Below are positions 49,509-58,160 of a stretch of 64,000 nucleotides of DNA, piece by piece. The notes under the pieces are model-generated. The model made no database searches, was not told where the DNA came from, and was given only the letters and a program-made list of their open reading frames with translations. Origin of the DNA: Mxb001 sp049431945 (GTDB lineage Bacteria > Actinomycetota > Actinomycetes > S36-B12); assembly GCA_049431945.1 (NCBI GenBank), contig JBMTDJ010000001.1, forward strand, positions 1 through 64,000, given 5' to 3'. Made by a program: the position numbers and the translations under genes. How positions within the stretch are numbered: the first letter of the stretch is position 1; each line of letters begins with the position of its first letter.

Positions 49509-51268
49509 GCACGCACGAGCTCGACGACGCGCGAGGAGATGTCGCCAACGGGCACATCGACGGAGTCGCCACTGGCACGATCTCGTAGCTCCACGACTCC
49601 GTCGACGAGGCGCTTGCCGACCACGACGATGGTGGGGACGCCGATGAGCTCGGCGTCATTGAACTTCACGCCGGGAGACACACCGCGTCGGTCATCGATG
49701 AGCACACGCACACCTTGGTCGTTGAGCGATGTTGCGAGTTGCTCCGCCGCGTCGAAGGGCGCGTCGTCCTTGCCCGTCGCGACGATGTGCACATCGGCCG
49801 GTGCCACCGCTCGCGGCCAGATGAGGCCCTTGGCGTCGTGATGCTGCTCCGCTACGGCCGCGACCGCCCGCGAGACGCCCAGCCCGTAGGAGCCCATGGT
49901 CACCGTGACCTGCTTGCCGTTCTCGTCGAGAACGGTGAGGCCGAGCGCCTCGGCGTACTTGCGTCCGAGCTGGAAGATGTGGCCGATCTCGATTCCCCTG
50001 GCGATCTCGATCGTCGCACCGCAGCGAGGACACGGATCACCCTCGACGATCTCCACGGCTTCGATCTCGCCGTCGACTTCGAAGTCGCGACCGCGGACCA
50101 GGCCGTAGACGTGACGGCCCTTGTCGTTGGCACCGGTGATCCACGCCGTGCCCACGGCGACTCGCGGGTCGACGAGATAGCGGATGTTGCCCTCGCCCCC
50201 CAGGGCGCCGGGGCCGATGTAGCCCTTGACCAGAGCGGGGTACTTCGGGAAGTCATCCTCCTCGAACGGCCGCAGGGTCACGGGATGGAGTGCGGCCTCC
50301 AGGCGCTTGACGTCGACCTCCCGATCACCGGGAACGCCGATCGCCAGCGGGGCACTCGTGCCGTCGGGGTAGTCGGCCATGAAGACGACGTTCTTCAAGG
50401 TGTCGGCAGCGGTCCACGGGCGATCGTCGCGGCGGATGTCAGCGCGATCATTGGAGACATCGACGAGCGTGGCGATCGTCGGAGTGTCAGGGGTGTCGTG
50501 GACGACAGCCGGAGGTAGAGCGGACACCTCGGACGGCACAGGCACACGACTGATGAACGCTTCGACATTGGCGGCGTAGTCGCACGCTGTGCACCGGACG
50601 TAGGTGTCCTCCCCCGAGTCCGTCGGCGCGAGGAACTCCTCGCTCTGGGACCCTCCCATCGCGCCGGACTGGGCGGAGACGATGACGAAGTCCAGGCCAA
50701 GTCGGTCGAAGCAGGAGATGTAAGCGTCACGATGGCGCTGGTACGAGCGCTCCAAGCCGGCATCGTCGACATCGAAGGAGTAGGAGTCCTTCATGACGAA
50801 CTCGCGGCCGCGCAGAATGCCTGCGCGGGGACGCGCCTCGTCGCGGTACTTCGTCTGGATCTGGTAGATGACCAGGGGCAGGTCCTTGTACGACGAGTAC
50901 TCGCCCTTGACCATGAGGGTGAACATCTCCTCATGCGTTGGCCCCAGGAGGTAGTCGCCGCCCTTGCGATCGTGGAGTCGGAAGAGGTTGTCGCCGTACT
51001 CCTCCCACCGATGCGTCTGCTCGTACGGCTCGCGCGGCAGCAGTGCCGGGAAGTGGACCTCCTGGAAGCCAGCACTATCCATCTCGTCGCGGACGATGGA
51101 CTCGATGTTGCGGTAGACGAGGTAGCCCAGCGGGAGCCACGAGAAGATGCCGGGGGCGACGCGTCGGACGTATCCGGCCCGCACGAGCAGGCGGTGGCTC
51201 GGCACCTCCGCGTCGGCAGGGTCGTCACGGAGGGTACGCACGAAGAGGTTGGACATCCGCAGGAGCAC
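49505..51268 (-). CDS. proS: Prolyl-tRNA synthetase
   Basis: 587 residues, bacterial class IIa ProRS with the editing insertion. Motif 2/3 regions are clear: 'TKYRDEARPRAGILRGREFVMKDSYSF' and 'MGSYGLGVSRAVAA'; 'LLGPTHEEMFT' precedes the insertion and the anticodon domain ends the protein. GTG 51268 is preferred over ATG 51256: homologues begin M-x-x-R-M-S-x-L-F, and TAGGGT lies 6 nt upstream. Confidence 0.96.
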   Translation of the reverse strand: MLLRMSNLFVRTLRDDPADAEVPSHRLLVRAGYVRRVAPGIFSWLPLGYLVYRNIESIVRDEMDSAGFQEVHFPALLPREPYEQTHRWEEYGDNLFRLHDRKGGDYLLGPTHEEMFTLMVKGEYSSYKDLPLVIYQIQTKYRDEARPRAGILRGREFVMKDSYSFDVDDAGLERSYQRHRDAYISCFDRLGLDFVIVSAQSGAMGGSQSEEFLAPTDSGEDTYVRCTACDYAANVEAFISRVPVPSEVSALPPAVVHDTPDTPTIATLVDVSNDRADIRRDDRPWTAADTLKNVVFMADYPDGTSAPLAIGVPGDREVDVKRLEAALHPVTLRPFEEDDFPKYPALVKGYIGPGALGGEGNIRYLVDPRVAVGTAWITGANDKGRHVYGLVRGRDFEVDGEIEAVEIVEGDPCPRCGATIEIARGIEIGHIFQLGRKYAEALGLTVLDENGKQVTVTMGSYGLGVSRAVAAVAEQHHDAKGLIWPRAVAPADVHIVATGKDDAPFDAAEQLATSLNDQGVRVLIDDRRGVSPGVKFNDAELIGVPTIVVVGKRLVDGVVELRDRASGDSVDVPVGDISSRVVELVRA

Positions 51269-51274
51269 GGGCTC

Positions 51275-51280
51275 ACCCTA
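51275..51280 (-). promoter_or_regulatory. -10 of proS (leaderless)
   Basis: TAGGGT on the minus strand, 6 nt from GTG 51268. Confidence 0.6.
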
Positions 51281-51342
51281 GCCAGGACCCCACCGGACGG
51301 ATGCGCGGCCAGCGGGCGGGGGCCGCGGGACCGGTGCGCCGA

Positions 51343-51393
51343 CTCCGCCCCTTATCGACGCTCGTAGCGCCCTGAGCGTCGATGACGGGCGGA
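51343..51393. repeat. 51-bp hairpin element, copy 2 (probable GNAT-gene terminator)
   Basis: The left arm has CTCCGCCC and CTTATCGACGCT; the right arm has AGCGTCGATGA and CGGGCGGA; 18 of 19 positions of the stem pair (one G·T) around a 12-nt loop. It starts 18 nt past the stop of the GNAT gene at 51412. Copy 1 (14415–14465) shares the arms, the AGCGCC in the loop and the element length. Confidence 0.75.
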
Positions 51394-51411
51394 ACTGGTG
51401 CACAAGCATGG

Positions 51412-52287
51412 TCAGAGCAGGACGGTGGCGAACTCGCCCGCGCTCTGGAATCCGACCGCCTCGTAGCAGCGACGGGCCCGATGGTTGTAGTCGTTCACGT
51501 ACAGGCTCACCAGGGGTGCAACCTCACGTCGTGCGATCTCGACGACAGCAGCCATGCCGGGCTCGCTGAGCCCTCGGCCGCGTTGGTCCGGGGCCACCCA
51601 CACGCCCTGGATCTGGCACGCCCGGGATGAGGCCGCACCCACCTCGGCCTTGAAGATCACGCGACCGTCGTCGATGCGCGCGAGCGCGCGCCCCTCGCGC
51701 ACGAGGTCACTGATGCGCGCCCGGTACGCCGCGCCAGCACCGCCGGTCACCGGCGAGATGCCCACCTCCTCGGTGAACATGGCGATGCACGCCGGCACCA
51801 GGAGGTCGAGTTCCTGCATGACGACCGGCCGCACACCCGGATCGGCAGCGACGGCGGGCGACCCATCGAGGACGAGCACGGGTTGGCGGGGCCGAACCTC
51901 GCGCGCTGGACCCCATGCCCCATCCAGACGCGACCACAGGTCGAGAACCTCGTCCGAGGGGCCGACCAGCGAGGACCCGCGCCGACCCGTGCGACGCAGG
52001 CGCTCTGCGAGCACCCGCCGGGCACCGTCGTCGGTCGCGATCGGGATGACGTTCGCGCCGACGTGCAGGGCCGCGACGCAGTGGCCCTCGCGCTCTACCG
52101 CCCAGAAGTCCGCCGCAAGGCGATGACCCCTGTCGGCGATTTCATCGAGGCGGGCGGCCGCGAAGCAGTGAGCGACGGGATCTGCATCGAGGAGCCGACG
52201 TAGGTCGGGAAGGTCAGCGGCCGTGAGCGGCCGGACGACACCTCCGTGCTCAGCCGACCGTGACGACGGGATCGCCGGCGCTGTCAT
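51412..52287 (-). CDS. DUF4081/GNAT-family acetyltransferase
   Basis: 291 residues: an N-terminal DUF4081 domain ('LRRLLDADPVAHCFAAARLDE', 'VLDLWSRLDGAWGPAREVRPRQPVL') and a C-terminal GNAT domain with acetyl-CoA loop APDQRGRGLSEPG. This fusion follows ispG in mycobacteria and relatives. The substrate is unknown. The only plausible start, ATG 52287, lies inside the ispG coding end (38-bp overlap), longer than other overlaps here. Confidence 0.88.
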   Translation of the reverse strand: MTAPAIPSSRSAEHGGVVRPLTAADLPDLRRLLDADPVAHCFAAARLDEIADRGHRLAADFWAVEREGHCVAALHVGANVIPIATDDGARRVLAERLRRTGRRGSSLVGPSDEVLDLWSRLDGAWGPAREVRPRQPVLVLDGSPAVAADPGVRPVVMQELDLLVPACIAMFTEEVGISPVTGGAGAAYRARISDLVREGRALARIDDGRVIFKAEVGAASSRACQIQGVWVAPDQRGRGLSEPGMAAVVEIARREVAPLVSLYVNDYNHRARRCYEAVGFQSAGEFATVLL

Positions 52288-53410
52288 CGCCCATCTCCTC
52301 AGCCAGCTTCATGGCTTCCTCGATCAAGGTCTCGACGATCTGGTGCTCGGGCACGGTCTTGATGACCTCGCCGCGGACGAAGATCTGCCCCTTGCCGTTG
52401 CCGGAGGCGACGCCGAGATCGGCTTCGCGCGCCTCGCCCGGACCGTTGACGACGCAGCCCATGACCGCGACGCGCAGCGGCACCTCCAGGCCCTCGAGGC
52501 CGGCCGTGACCTGCTCGGCGAGGGTGTAGACATCGACCTGCGCGCGGCCACACGAGGGGCACGACACGATCTCGAGCCCTCGCTGGCGGAGGTTGAGGGA
52601 TTCGAGGATGCCGATGCCGACTTTGACCTCCTCGACCGGCGGCGCGGACAGCGAGACGCGGATGGTGTCGCCGATTCCCTGCGAGAGCAGCGCGCCAAAG
52701 GCGACGGCCGACTTGATCGTGCCCTGGAATGCGGGCCCCGCCTCGGTGACACCGAGGTGCAGCGGGTAGTCGCACTGGGCCGCGAGCAGCCGGTATGCCT
52801 GCACCATGACGACGGGGTCATGGTGCTTGACCGAGATCTTGATGTCTCCGAAGCCGTGCTCCTCGAACAGCGACGCCTCCCACAGCGCCGATTCCACGAG
52901 CGCCTCGGGAGTTGCCTTGCCGTACTTCTCCAGCAGCCGCTTGTCCAGCGAGCCAGCATTGACACCGATGCGGATCGGGGTGCCCATGTCGTTGGCGGCG
53001 CGCGCGATCTCCTTGACCTTGTCGTCGAACTGCTTGATGTTGCCGGGGTTGACGCGTACACCAGCGCAACCTGCCTCGAGGGCGGCGAAGACGTACTTGG
53101 GCTGGAAGTGGATATCGGCGACGACCGGGATCCCGGACTTCTTCGCGATAAGCGGGAGCGCGTCGGCGTCGTCCTGACTCGGCACGGCCACGCGCACGAT
53201 CTGGCACCCCGCGGCGGTGAGCTCGGCGATCTGCTGGAGCGTCGCGTTGACGTCGGCCGTCAAGGTGGTGGCCATCGACTGGACGCTCACAGGGGCGTCG
53301 CCGCCCACTTTCACCGGGTGCGTGGGATGCCGCAGGACCAGTTGGCGCGTCTGGCGGCGGGGGGCCAGCGTGGGAGGCGGAGCGGCGGGCAGGCCCAGGT
53401 CGATGCTCAC
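52250..53410 (-). CDS. ispG: 4-hydroxy-3-methylbut-2-enyl diphosphate synthase
   Basis: 386 residues: TIM-barrel N-terminal part ('GGDAPVSVQSMATTLTADVNATLQQ') and a C-terminal 4Fe–4S domain with SCPSCGRAQVDVY and 'AVMGCVVNGPGEA'. It makes HMBPP in the MEP pathway, downstream of Dxr encoded in the same cluster. GTG 53410 lies 6 nt after GATACT, giving it its own likely leaderless promoter 58 bp after the rip stop. Confidence 0.95.
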   Translation of the reverse strand: MSIDLGLPAAPPPTLAPRRQTRQLVLRHPTHPVKVGGDAPVSVQSMATTLTADVNATLQQIAELTAAGCQIVRVAVPSQDDADALPLIAKKSGIPVVADIHFQPKYVFAALEAGCAGVRVNPGNIKQFDDKVKEIARAANDMGTPIRIGVNAGSLDKRLLEKYGKATPEALVESALWEASLFEEHGFGDIKISVKHHDPVVMVQAYRLLAAQCDYPLHLGVTEAGPAFQGTIKSAVAFGALLSQGIGDTIRVSLSAPPVEEVKVGIGILESLNLRQRGLEIVSCPSCGRAQVDVYTLAEQVTAGLEGLEVPLRVAVMGCVVNGPGEAREADLGVASGNGKGQIFVRGEVIKTVPEHQIVETLIEEAMKLAEEMGDDSAGDPVVTVG

Positions 53411-53416
53411 TCGGCC

Positions 53417-53422
53417 AGTATC
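53417..53422 (-). promoter_or_regulatory. -10-like hexamer of ispG (leaderless)
   Basis: GATACT on the minus strand, 6 nt from GTG 53410. Confidence 0.45.
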
Positions 53423-53468
53423 CCCGACCCAGGCACCTCGGACATCTCGGGCCCGCGCACCACGGCGA

Positions 53469-54788
53469 TCATCCGAGGGTCAGCGGCTTGACCAGATCAG
53501 CGAAGATCACGACACCGCCGACGACAACCAGGGCGATGGCCACGACGTAGGCGACGGGCATGAGGCGCGCCACGTCGACCGGACCTGGGTCTGGTTTGCG
53601 CCGCACACGGGCCCACTGCCGACGTCCACCCTCGTAGAGAGCACCAGCCACGTGCCCGCCGTCCAAAGGCAGGATCGGAAGCAGGTTGAACAAGAAGAGG
53701 AAGAGGTTGAGCGACGCGGCGAGGCCAAGGAAGAGCGCGAGCTTGGCCTCGACCGGCTCCTGCGATGCGACGACCTCGCCGCCGAGGCGGCTCACACCCA
53801 CCACGCTGACCGGGCTGTCGATCTGGCGATCGCCGCCGCCGATCAAGGTCTCCGTGACGAGTTCGTAGACCCGCACGGGGAGCGACACGAGGGCCACGGC
53901 CGACCGCGCGGTGAGGTCCCACATCTGCGCGGGGACTGAACTCCAAGGCTGCGGCACGTATTCGATCTCTGGACGCACGCCGAGGAAACCGGTGGTCTCC
54001 GTCTCGCCCGTCGGCGCTCCGGCATCGTCGTAGACCGGCCGCGTCACGCTCGCGGTCTGCACGGCCAACTCCACCGTGGTCCCGTCGGGACGTTGCACCG
54101 TGAGGACGCCCGGCGCGGCACCGGCGGCGCGGATGCGATCGGTGAGCTCGTCCCAGCTGGTCGCCGGGGTGCCGTCGTACGCCGTGATCCGATCTCCGGA
54201 TTGCAGGCCCGCGGCCGCAGCGGGCGAGAGCCCGGTGGCGCACTCCCCTGCCGCGTCTGGCTCCCCGGCAGGGGCCTCGACGGTCGGCACGCACGGCACC
54301 ACGGCGGACACGGTGAGGCTCGGTTGCGGGACGCCGATCCCCACGAGAACCGCGGCGAACAGGAAGAAAGCAAGCACAAGATTCATGAAGGGGCCGCCGA
54401 GCATGATGATGACCCGCTTGTGCACCGGCAGCTTGTAGAAGACCCGGTCCTCGTCACCGGGCGCGATCTCCTCGAGGGACTGGCGACGGGCGTCCTCGAC
54501 GAGGAGGGCCAGTCGGCCAGTGGACATCGTGCGCGCCGTGCCCTCCGGGGCGTCCTTGGGTGGCGGCAGCATGCCGATCATCCGGATATAGCCGCCGACC
54601 GGGATGCCCTTGATGCCGTACGACGTCTCGCCTCGCTTGGCGGACCAGATCGTGGGACCGAAGCCCACCATGTACTCGGTGACCTTGACGCCGAACTTCT
54701 TCGCGGGGACCAGATGGCCGATCTCATGGAGCGCGATGGAGGCGAGGATGAGCAGGAAGAACAGGACGATGCCCACGACCTCCCACAT
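53469..54788 (-). CDS. Site-2 protease, M50 family (Rip1/RseP)
   Basis: 439 residues. The zinc site is H21-E22-x2-H25 (ALHEIGH) in the first membrane helix, with the third ligand in 'NLLPILPLDGGH' near the C-terminus; a PDZ domain lies between ('AAGLQSGDRITAYDGTPATSWDELTDRI'). Such proteases cut membrane-embedded anti-sigma factors and signal remnants. It sits between dxr and ispG, as in mycobacteria, and starts at ATG 54788, sharing one base with the dxr stop. Confidence 0.94.
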   Translation of the reverse strand: MWEVVGIVLFFLLILASIALHEIGHLVPAKKFGVKVTEYMVGFGPTIWSAKRGETSYGIKGIPVGGYIRMIGMLPPPKDAPEGTARTMSTGRLALLVEDARRQSLEEIAPGDEDRVFYKLPVHKRVIIMLGGPFMNLVLAFFLFAAVLVGIGVPQPSLTVSAVVPCVPTVEAPAGEPDAAGECATGLSPAAAAGLQSGDRITAYDGTPATSWDELTDRIRAAGAAPGVLTVQRPDGTTVELAVQTASVTRPVYDDAGAPTGETETTGFLGVRPEIEYVPQPWSSVPAQMWDLTARSAVALVSLPVRVYELVTETLIGGGDRQIDSPVSVVGVSRLGGEVVASQEPVEAKLALFLGLAASLNLFLFLFNLLPILPLDGGHVAGALYEGGRRQWARVRRKPDPGPVDVARLMPVAYVVAIALVVVGGVVIFADLVKPLTLG

Positions 54789-55900
54789 CAGCGCATCCCT
54801 TCGATCAGCTCCTCGGCCCGAGACCGTGCCCAGTCATCTGCGTCAAGGACGTCCGCAACGGTGATGGGGTTCCCAGGACCTTGATTGTCGCCTGAGATGT
54901 GCTCTCGAAGCACCTCGGACACGACCTCGACGATTCCGAGGTAGGGCAATCGTCCGTCGAGGAAGGCCGCCACACACGCCTCGTCGGCACCGTTGAAGAC
55001 GGCCGGGGCGGTGCCGCCGGCGGCGCCCGCCTCACGCGCGAGCCCCAGGGCCGGGAAGGCGACATGGTCGACGGGCCAGAAATCCCAGGTGGCAGCAGTC
55101 GACCAGTCGCAGGCGGGGGCGGCACCGGGGACCCTGTCGGGCCAGCCCAGCGCCCAGGCGATGGGGATCCTCATATCCGGCGGGCTGGCCTGGGCGATCG
55201 TCGACCCGTCCGCGAACTCCACCATGGAGTGGACGATCGACTGCGGGTGGATCACCACGTCGATGCGATCAAAGGAAACATCGAAGAGCAGATGTGCCTC
55301 GATCACCTCCAGACCCTTGTTGACCAGGGTCGAGGAGTTGATCGTCACGAGCGGGCCCATGCTCCAGGTCGGGTGCGCAAGCGCCTGCTCGACCGTCACC
55401 TCCGCGAGCCGTTCGCGGGTCCATCCACGAAACGGACCGCCGCTCGCCGTGAGGATGAGGCGCGACACCTCGGACCTCGATCCCGACATGAGGCACTGCG
55501 CCAGGGCCGAGTGCTCGGAGTCGACGGGACGGATCTGCCCGGGCTGTGCGAGCGCCTTCACCAGCGGGCCGCCGATGATGAGCGATTCCTTGTTCGCCAA
55601 AGCCAGCGCCGTGCCGGCCTCCAGCGCACGCAACGTCGGAAGCAGTCCTGCAGCCCCGGCCAAGGCATTGAGGACGACGTCGGCCGGACGGGCAGCGAGA
55701 TCGGCGGACTCGGCTTCGCCGATGGCGACGTCCGCGACGCCGAAGGCCCGGGCCTGCTCGGCCAGCAGGTCCGGCTGACCCCCTCCCGCCGAGAGGCCCA
55801 CCACGCGGAAAAGGTCCGGATTGCGGACGATCACGTCGAGGGCCTGGCGGCCGATGGACCCCGTGGAACCGAGGATGATCACATCTCGACGCTCGGCCAC
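54788..55900 (-). CDS. dxr: 1-deoxy-D-xylulose-5-phosphate reductoisomerase
   Basis: 370 residues: NADPH motif GSTGSIGRQAL (11–21), 'LANKESLIIGGPLV', 'PVDSEHSALAQCL' and 'SGGPFRG', with the C-terminal four-helix bundle. It makes MEP from DXP, the first committed step of the MEP pathway. GTG 55900 lies 6 nt after GACAAT. A divergent aminotransferase gene begins 27 bp away. Confidence 0.95.
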   Translation of the reverse strand: MAERRDVIILGSTGSIGRQALDVIVRNPDLFRVVGLSAGGGQPDLLAEQARAFGVADVAIGEAESADLAARPADVVLNALAGAAGLLPTLRALEAGTALALANKESLIIGGPLVKALAQPGQIRPVDSEHSALAQCLMSGSRSEVSRLILTASGGPFRGWTRERLAEVTVEQALAHPTWSMGPLVTINSSTLVNKGLEVIEAHLLFDVSFDRIDVVIHPQSIVHSMVEFADGSTIAQASPPDMRIPIAWALGWPDRVPGAAPACDWSTAATWDFWPVDHVAFPALGLAREAGAAGGTAPAVFNGADEACVAAFLDGRLPYLGIVEVVSEVLREHISGDNQGPGNPITVADVLDADDWARSRAEELIEGMR

Positions 55901-55906
55901 GGTGAG

Positions 55907-55919
55907 ATTGTCCTACGCT
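55907..55919. promoter_or_regulatory. Divergent -10 signals of dxr and gabT
   Basis: On the minus strand GACAAT (55912–55907) is 6 nt from the dxr GTG. On the plus strand TACGCT (55914–55919) is 7 nt from the gabT ATG at 55927. The two signals are back to back, so transcription of one gene should hinder the other. Confidence 0.5.
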
Positions 55920-55926
55920 CGTGCCT

Positions 55927-57270
55927 ATGACCGACACCCTGCTCCCCACTGTCACCGAGCTCCCCCAGGTGCGCCGCCTCGTCACCGAGATGCCCGGACC
56001 TCGTTCACGAGCACTCATGGAGCGTCGCGGAGCGGCCATCTCGGCCGGCGTCGGCGGGATGATGCCAGTCTTTGCCGAGCGCGCCGGCGGCGGCGTCATC
56101 GTCGACGTCGATGGCAACTCCCTTATCGACCTCGGGTCGGGTATCGCGGTCACCACGGTGGGCAATGCACACCCGCTCGTGGTCGAGCGCGTGCAGCGGC
56201 AGGTGGCTGAGTTCACCCATACCTGCTTCATGGTGACGCCGTACGCCGGCTACGTCGAGGTGTGCGAGGCGCTCAATCGACTCACACCCGGCGATCACGC
56301 CAAGAAGTCGGCCCTGTTCAATTCCGGGGCAGAGGCAGTGGAGAACGCTGTCAAGATCGCTCGCGCCTACACCAAGCGCCAGGCCGTCGTCGTCTTCGAC
56401 CACGGCTATCACGGCCGCACCAACCTCACAATGGCGCTCACGGCGAAGAACATGCCGTACAAGCACTCCTTCGGGCCGTTTGCGCCCGAGGTCTACCGCA
56501 TGCCCATGTCCTACCCCTTCCGCGACGGCCCGCACACGGGTGCCGAGGTCGCCTCATGGGCCACGACCAAGATGGAAAAGGAGATCGGCGGCACCAATAT
56601 CGCCGCGATCATCATTGAGCCCATTCAGGGCGAGGGCGGCTTCATCGTGCCGGCAGAGGGCTTCCTGCCCGCGCTCAAGACCTACGCGGAGCAGCACGGC
56701 ATCGTCTTCGTGTCCGATGAGATCCAGACGGGCTTCTGCCGCACCGGGAACTGGTTCGCCAGCGAGCACGAAGGCGTCGTCCCCGACATGATCACGACCG
56801 CGAAGGGCATCGCTGGCGGTATGCCGCTCGCCGCGGTCACCGGTCGGGCCGAGATCATGGACGCCGTGCACGCGGGAGGCCTCGGCGGCACCTACGGCGG
56901 CAATCCCGTCGCCTGCGCAGCGGCACTCGGATCGATCGAGGCCATGGAAACCGAGGACTTGAACGCACGCGCACTCGCGGTCGGCGCCATCATGCGCGAG
57001 CGACTGCAGGCCCTTCAGGTCGCACATCCGGAGGTCGGCGACATCCGCGGCCGCGGAGCGATGATGGCCATCGAGCTGGTCAAGCCGGGGACCACCGACC
57101 CCGACCCCGATCTGGCCGGTCGCGTGTCCAAGGCTGCTCATGCTCAGGGCGTCGTCACCCTCACGTGCGGCACCTATGGCAACGTCCTGCGCTTCCTGCC
57201 GCCGCTCTCGATCCCCGACGATCTCCTGCGAGAGGGCCTGGACATCGTCGCCGCTGGCTTCGACGCCTAG
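55927..57270 (+). CDS. gabT: 4-aminobutyrate aminotransferase
   Basis: 447 residues, class III PLP aminotransferase. PLP lysine is K293 in TTAKGIAGGMPLAAV; 'VSDEIQTGFCRTG' holds the aspartate that binds the ring nitrogen; the N-terminus 'LVTEMPGPRSRALMERR' is typical of GabT. It transfers the amino group of GABA to 2-oxoglutarate. ATG 55927 is chosen over GTG 55921 because of TACGCT 7 nt upstream. The stop TAG overlaps the stop of the convergent kinase gene in a shared CTAG. Confidence 0.9.
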   Translation: MTDTLLPTVTELPQVRRLVTEMPGPRSRALMERRGAAISAGVGGMMPVFAERAGGGVIVDVDGNSLIDLGSGIAVTTVGNAHPLVVERVQRQVAEFTHTCFMVTPYAGYVEVCEALNRLTPGDHAKKSALFNSGAEAVENAVKIARAYTKRQAVVVFDHGYHGRTNLTMALTAKNMPYKHSFGPFAPEVYRMPMSYPFRDGPHTGAEVASWATTKMEKEIGGTNIAAIIIEPIQGEGGFIVPAEGFLPALKTYAEQHGIVFVSDEIQTGFCRTGNWFASEHEGVVPDMITTAKGIAGGMPLAAVTGRAEIMDAVHAGGLGGTYGGNPVACAAALGSIEAMETEDLNARALAVGAIMRERLQALQVAHPEVGDIRGRGAMMAIELVKPGTTDPDPDLAGRVSKAAHAQGVVTLTCGTYGNVLRFLPPLSIPDDLLREGLDIVAAGFDA

Positions 57271-58160
57271 CGCCTACCGCCAGGGCCCGCGTCGAGAAGT
57301 CGCAGGATCTCGTCCGCTGCATCGTCGACGGAGGAGTTGACGACGGTGTGGTCGAACTCGTCCTCGGCGGCCAGTTCGACCCGCGCGGTCGCCAGGCGCC
57401 GCGCGATGACGTCATCCGGCTCGGTGCGCCGACCCTGGAGGCGCTCAACGAGCACATCCCATGACGGCGGCGCCAGGAAGACCCGCGTCGCCTCAGGCGC
57501 GCTGTCGCGCACCTGACGGGCTCCTTGCAGTTCGATCTCCAGCAGGACGTCGTGTCCCGCGGCGAGTTGGTCGTCGACCGGGGCCGCCGGCGTGCCGTAG
57601 AGATGGCCGGCGAACTCCGCCCATTCCAGCAATTGGCCGCCGGCGATCATCTGCTCGAAGCGGTCACGGTCGACGAAGTGGTAGTGCTCTCCGTCGATCT
57701 CACCCTCGCGCGGAGGCCTGGTCGTCGCCGATACGGAGAAGTGCAGTCGGGGACGGCGCTCCCGCACACGGGTGACGACACTGGACTTGCCCACCCCCGA
57801 TGGCCCTGACAGCACGAGCAAGCGGCCGCGACCTCGTGCACCGGAGTCCGGGTCCAGGGCGGCAACGAGTGCCGCCACCTGATGGTCGCCGAGACCGCGG
57901 AGTCGGCGGGACTCGGCGATGTGGCAATCCACGAGAATGTGGGTGGCCCGGGCCGGACCGATGCCAGGACATGCTTCGACAAGGTCCCTGGCCCGCATCC
58001 TGCCCACCGCGGGATCGTCCATCCTCAGGCCGAGGATCTCGCGGACAGATCCGCCCTCGGCGAGCTGACGCTTGATCTCGGCACGGCGACGTCGCGCTGC
58101 GAGTGCGAGTTCTCGCCCCCGCGCTCGCGCGTCCTCGTCCAAACTCGGACGCTCAGCCAT
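57267..58160 (-). CDS. gmk: Fusion of mIHF and guanylate kinase
   Basis: 297 residues in one uninterrupted frame. Residues about 12–104 are the actinobacterial integration host factor mIHF, with the helix-hairpin segment PGIGPARATHIL (65–76) and RRLRGLGDHQ (85–94). After a short Gly/Arg linker the guanylate kinase domain starts: P-loop GPSGVGKS (119–126), 'FSVSATTRPPREGEIDGEHYHFV', 'LLEIELQGARQV' and 'RRLATARVELAAEDEFDHTVVN'. It should bind DNA and phosphorylate GMP to GDP. In mycobacteria and streptomycetes these are two adjacent genes. A GTG inside (residue 95) might allow a separate kinase. ATG 58160 overlaps the pyrF stop by 8 nt. Confidence 0.92.
   Translation of the reverse strand: MAERPSLDEDARARGRELALAARRRRAEIKRQLAEGGSVREILGLRMDDPAVGRMRARDLVEACPGIGPARATHILVDCHIAESRRLRGLGDHQVAALVAALDPDSGARGRGRLLVLSGPSGVGKSSVVTRVRERRPRLHFSVSATTRPPREGEIDGEHYHFVDRDRFEQMIAGGQLLEWAEFAGHLYGTPAAPVDDQLAAGHDVLLEIELQGARQVRDSAPEATRVFLAPPSWDVLVERLQGRRTEPDDVIARRLATARVELAAEDEFDHTVVNSSVDDAADEILRLLDAGPGGRR

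Noticed and set aside
51256..51258. ATG at 51256 as the proS start
   Set aside because: Starting at GTG 51268 matches the N-terminus of actinobacterial ProRS and places a -10 hexamer at the recurrent 6-nt spacing.
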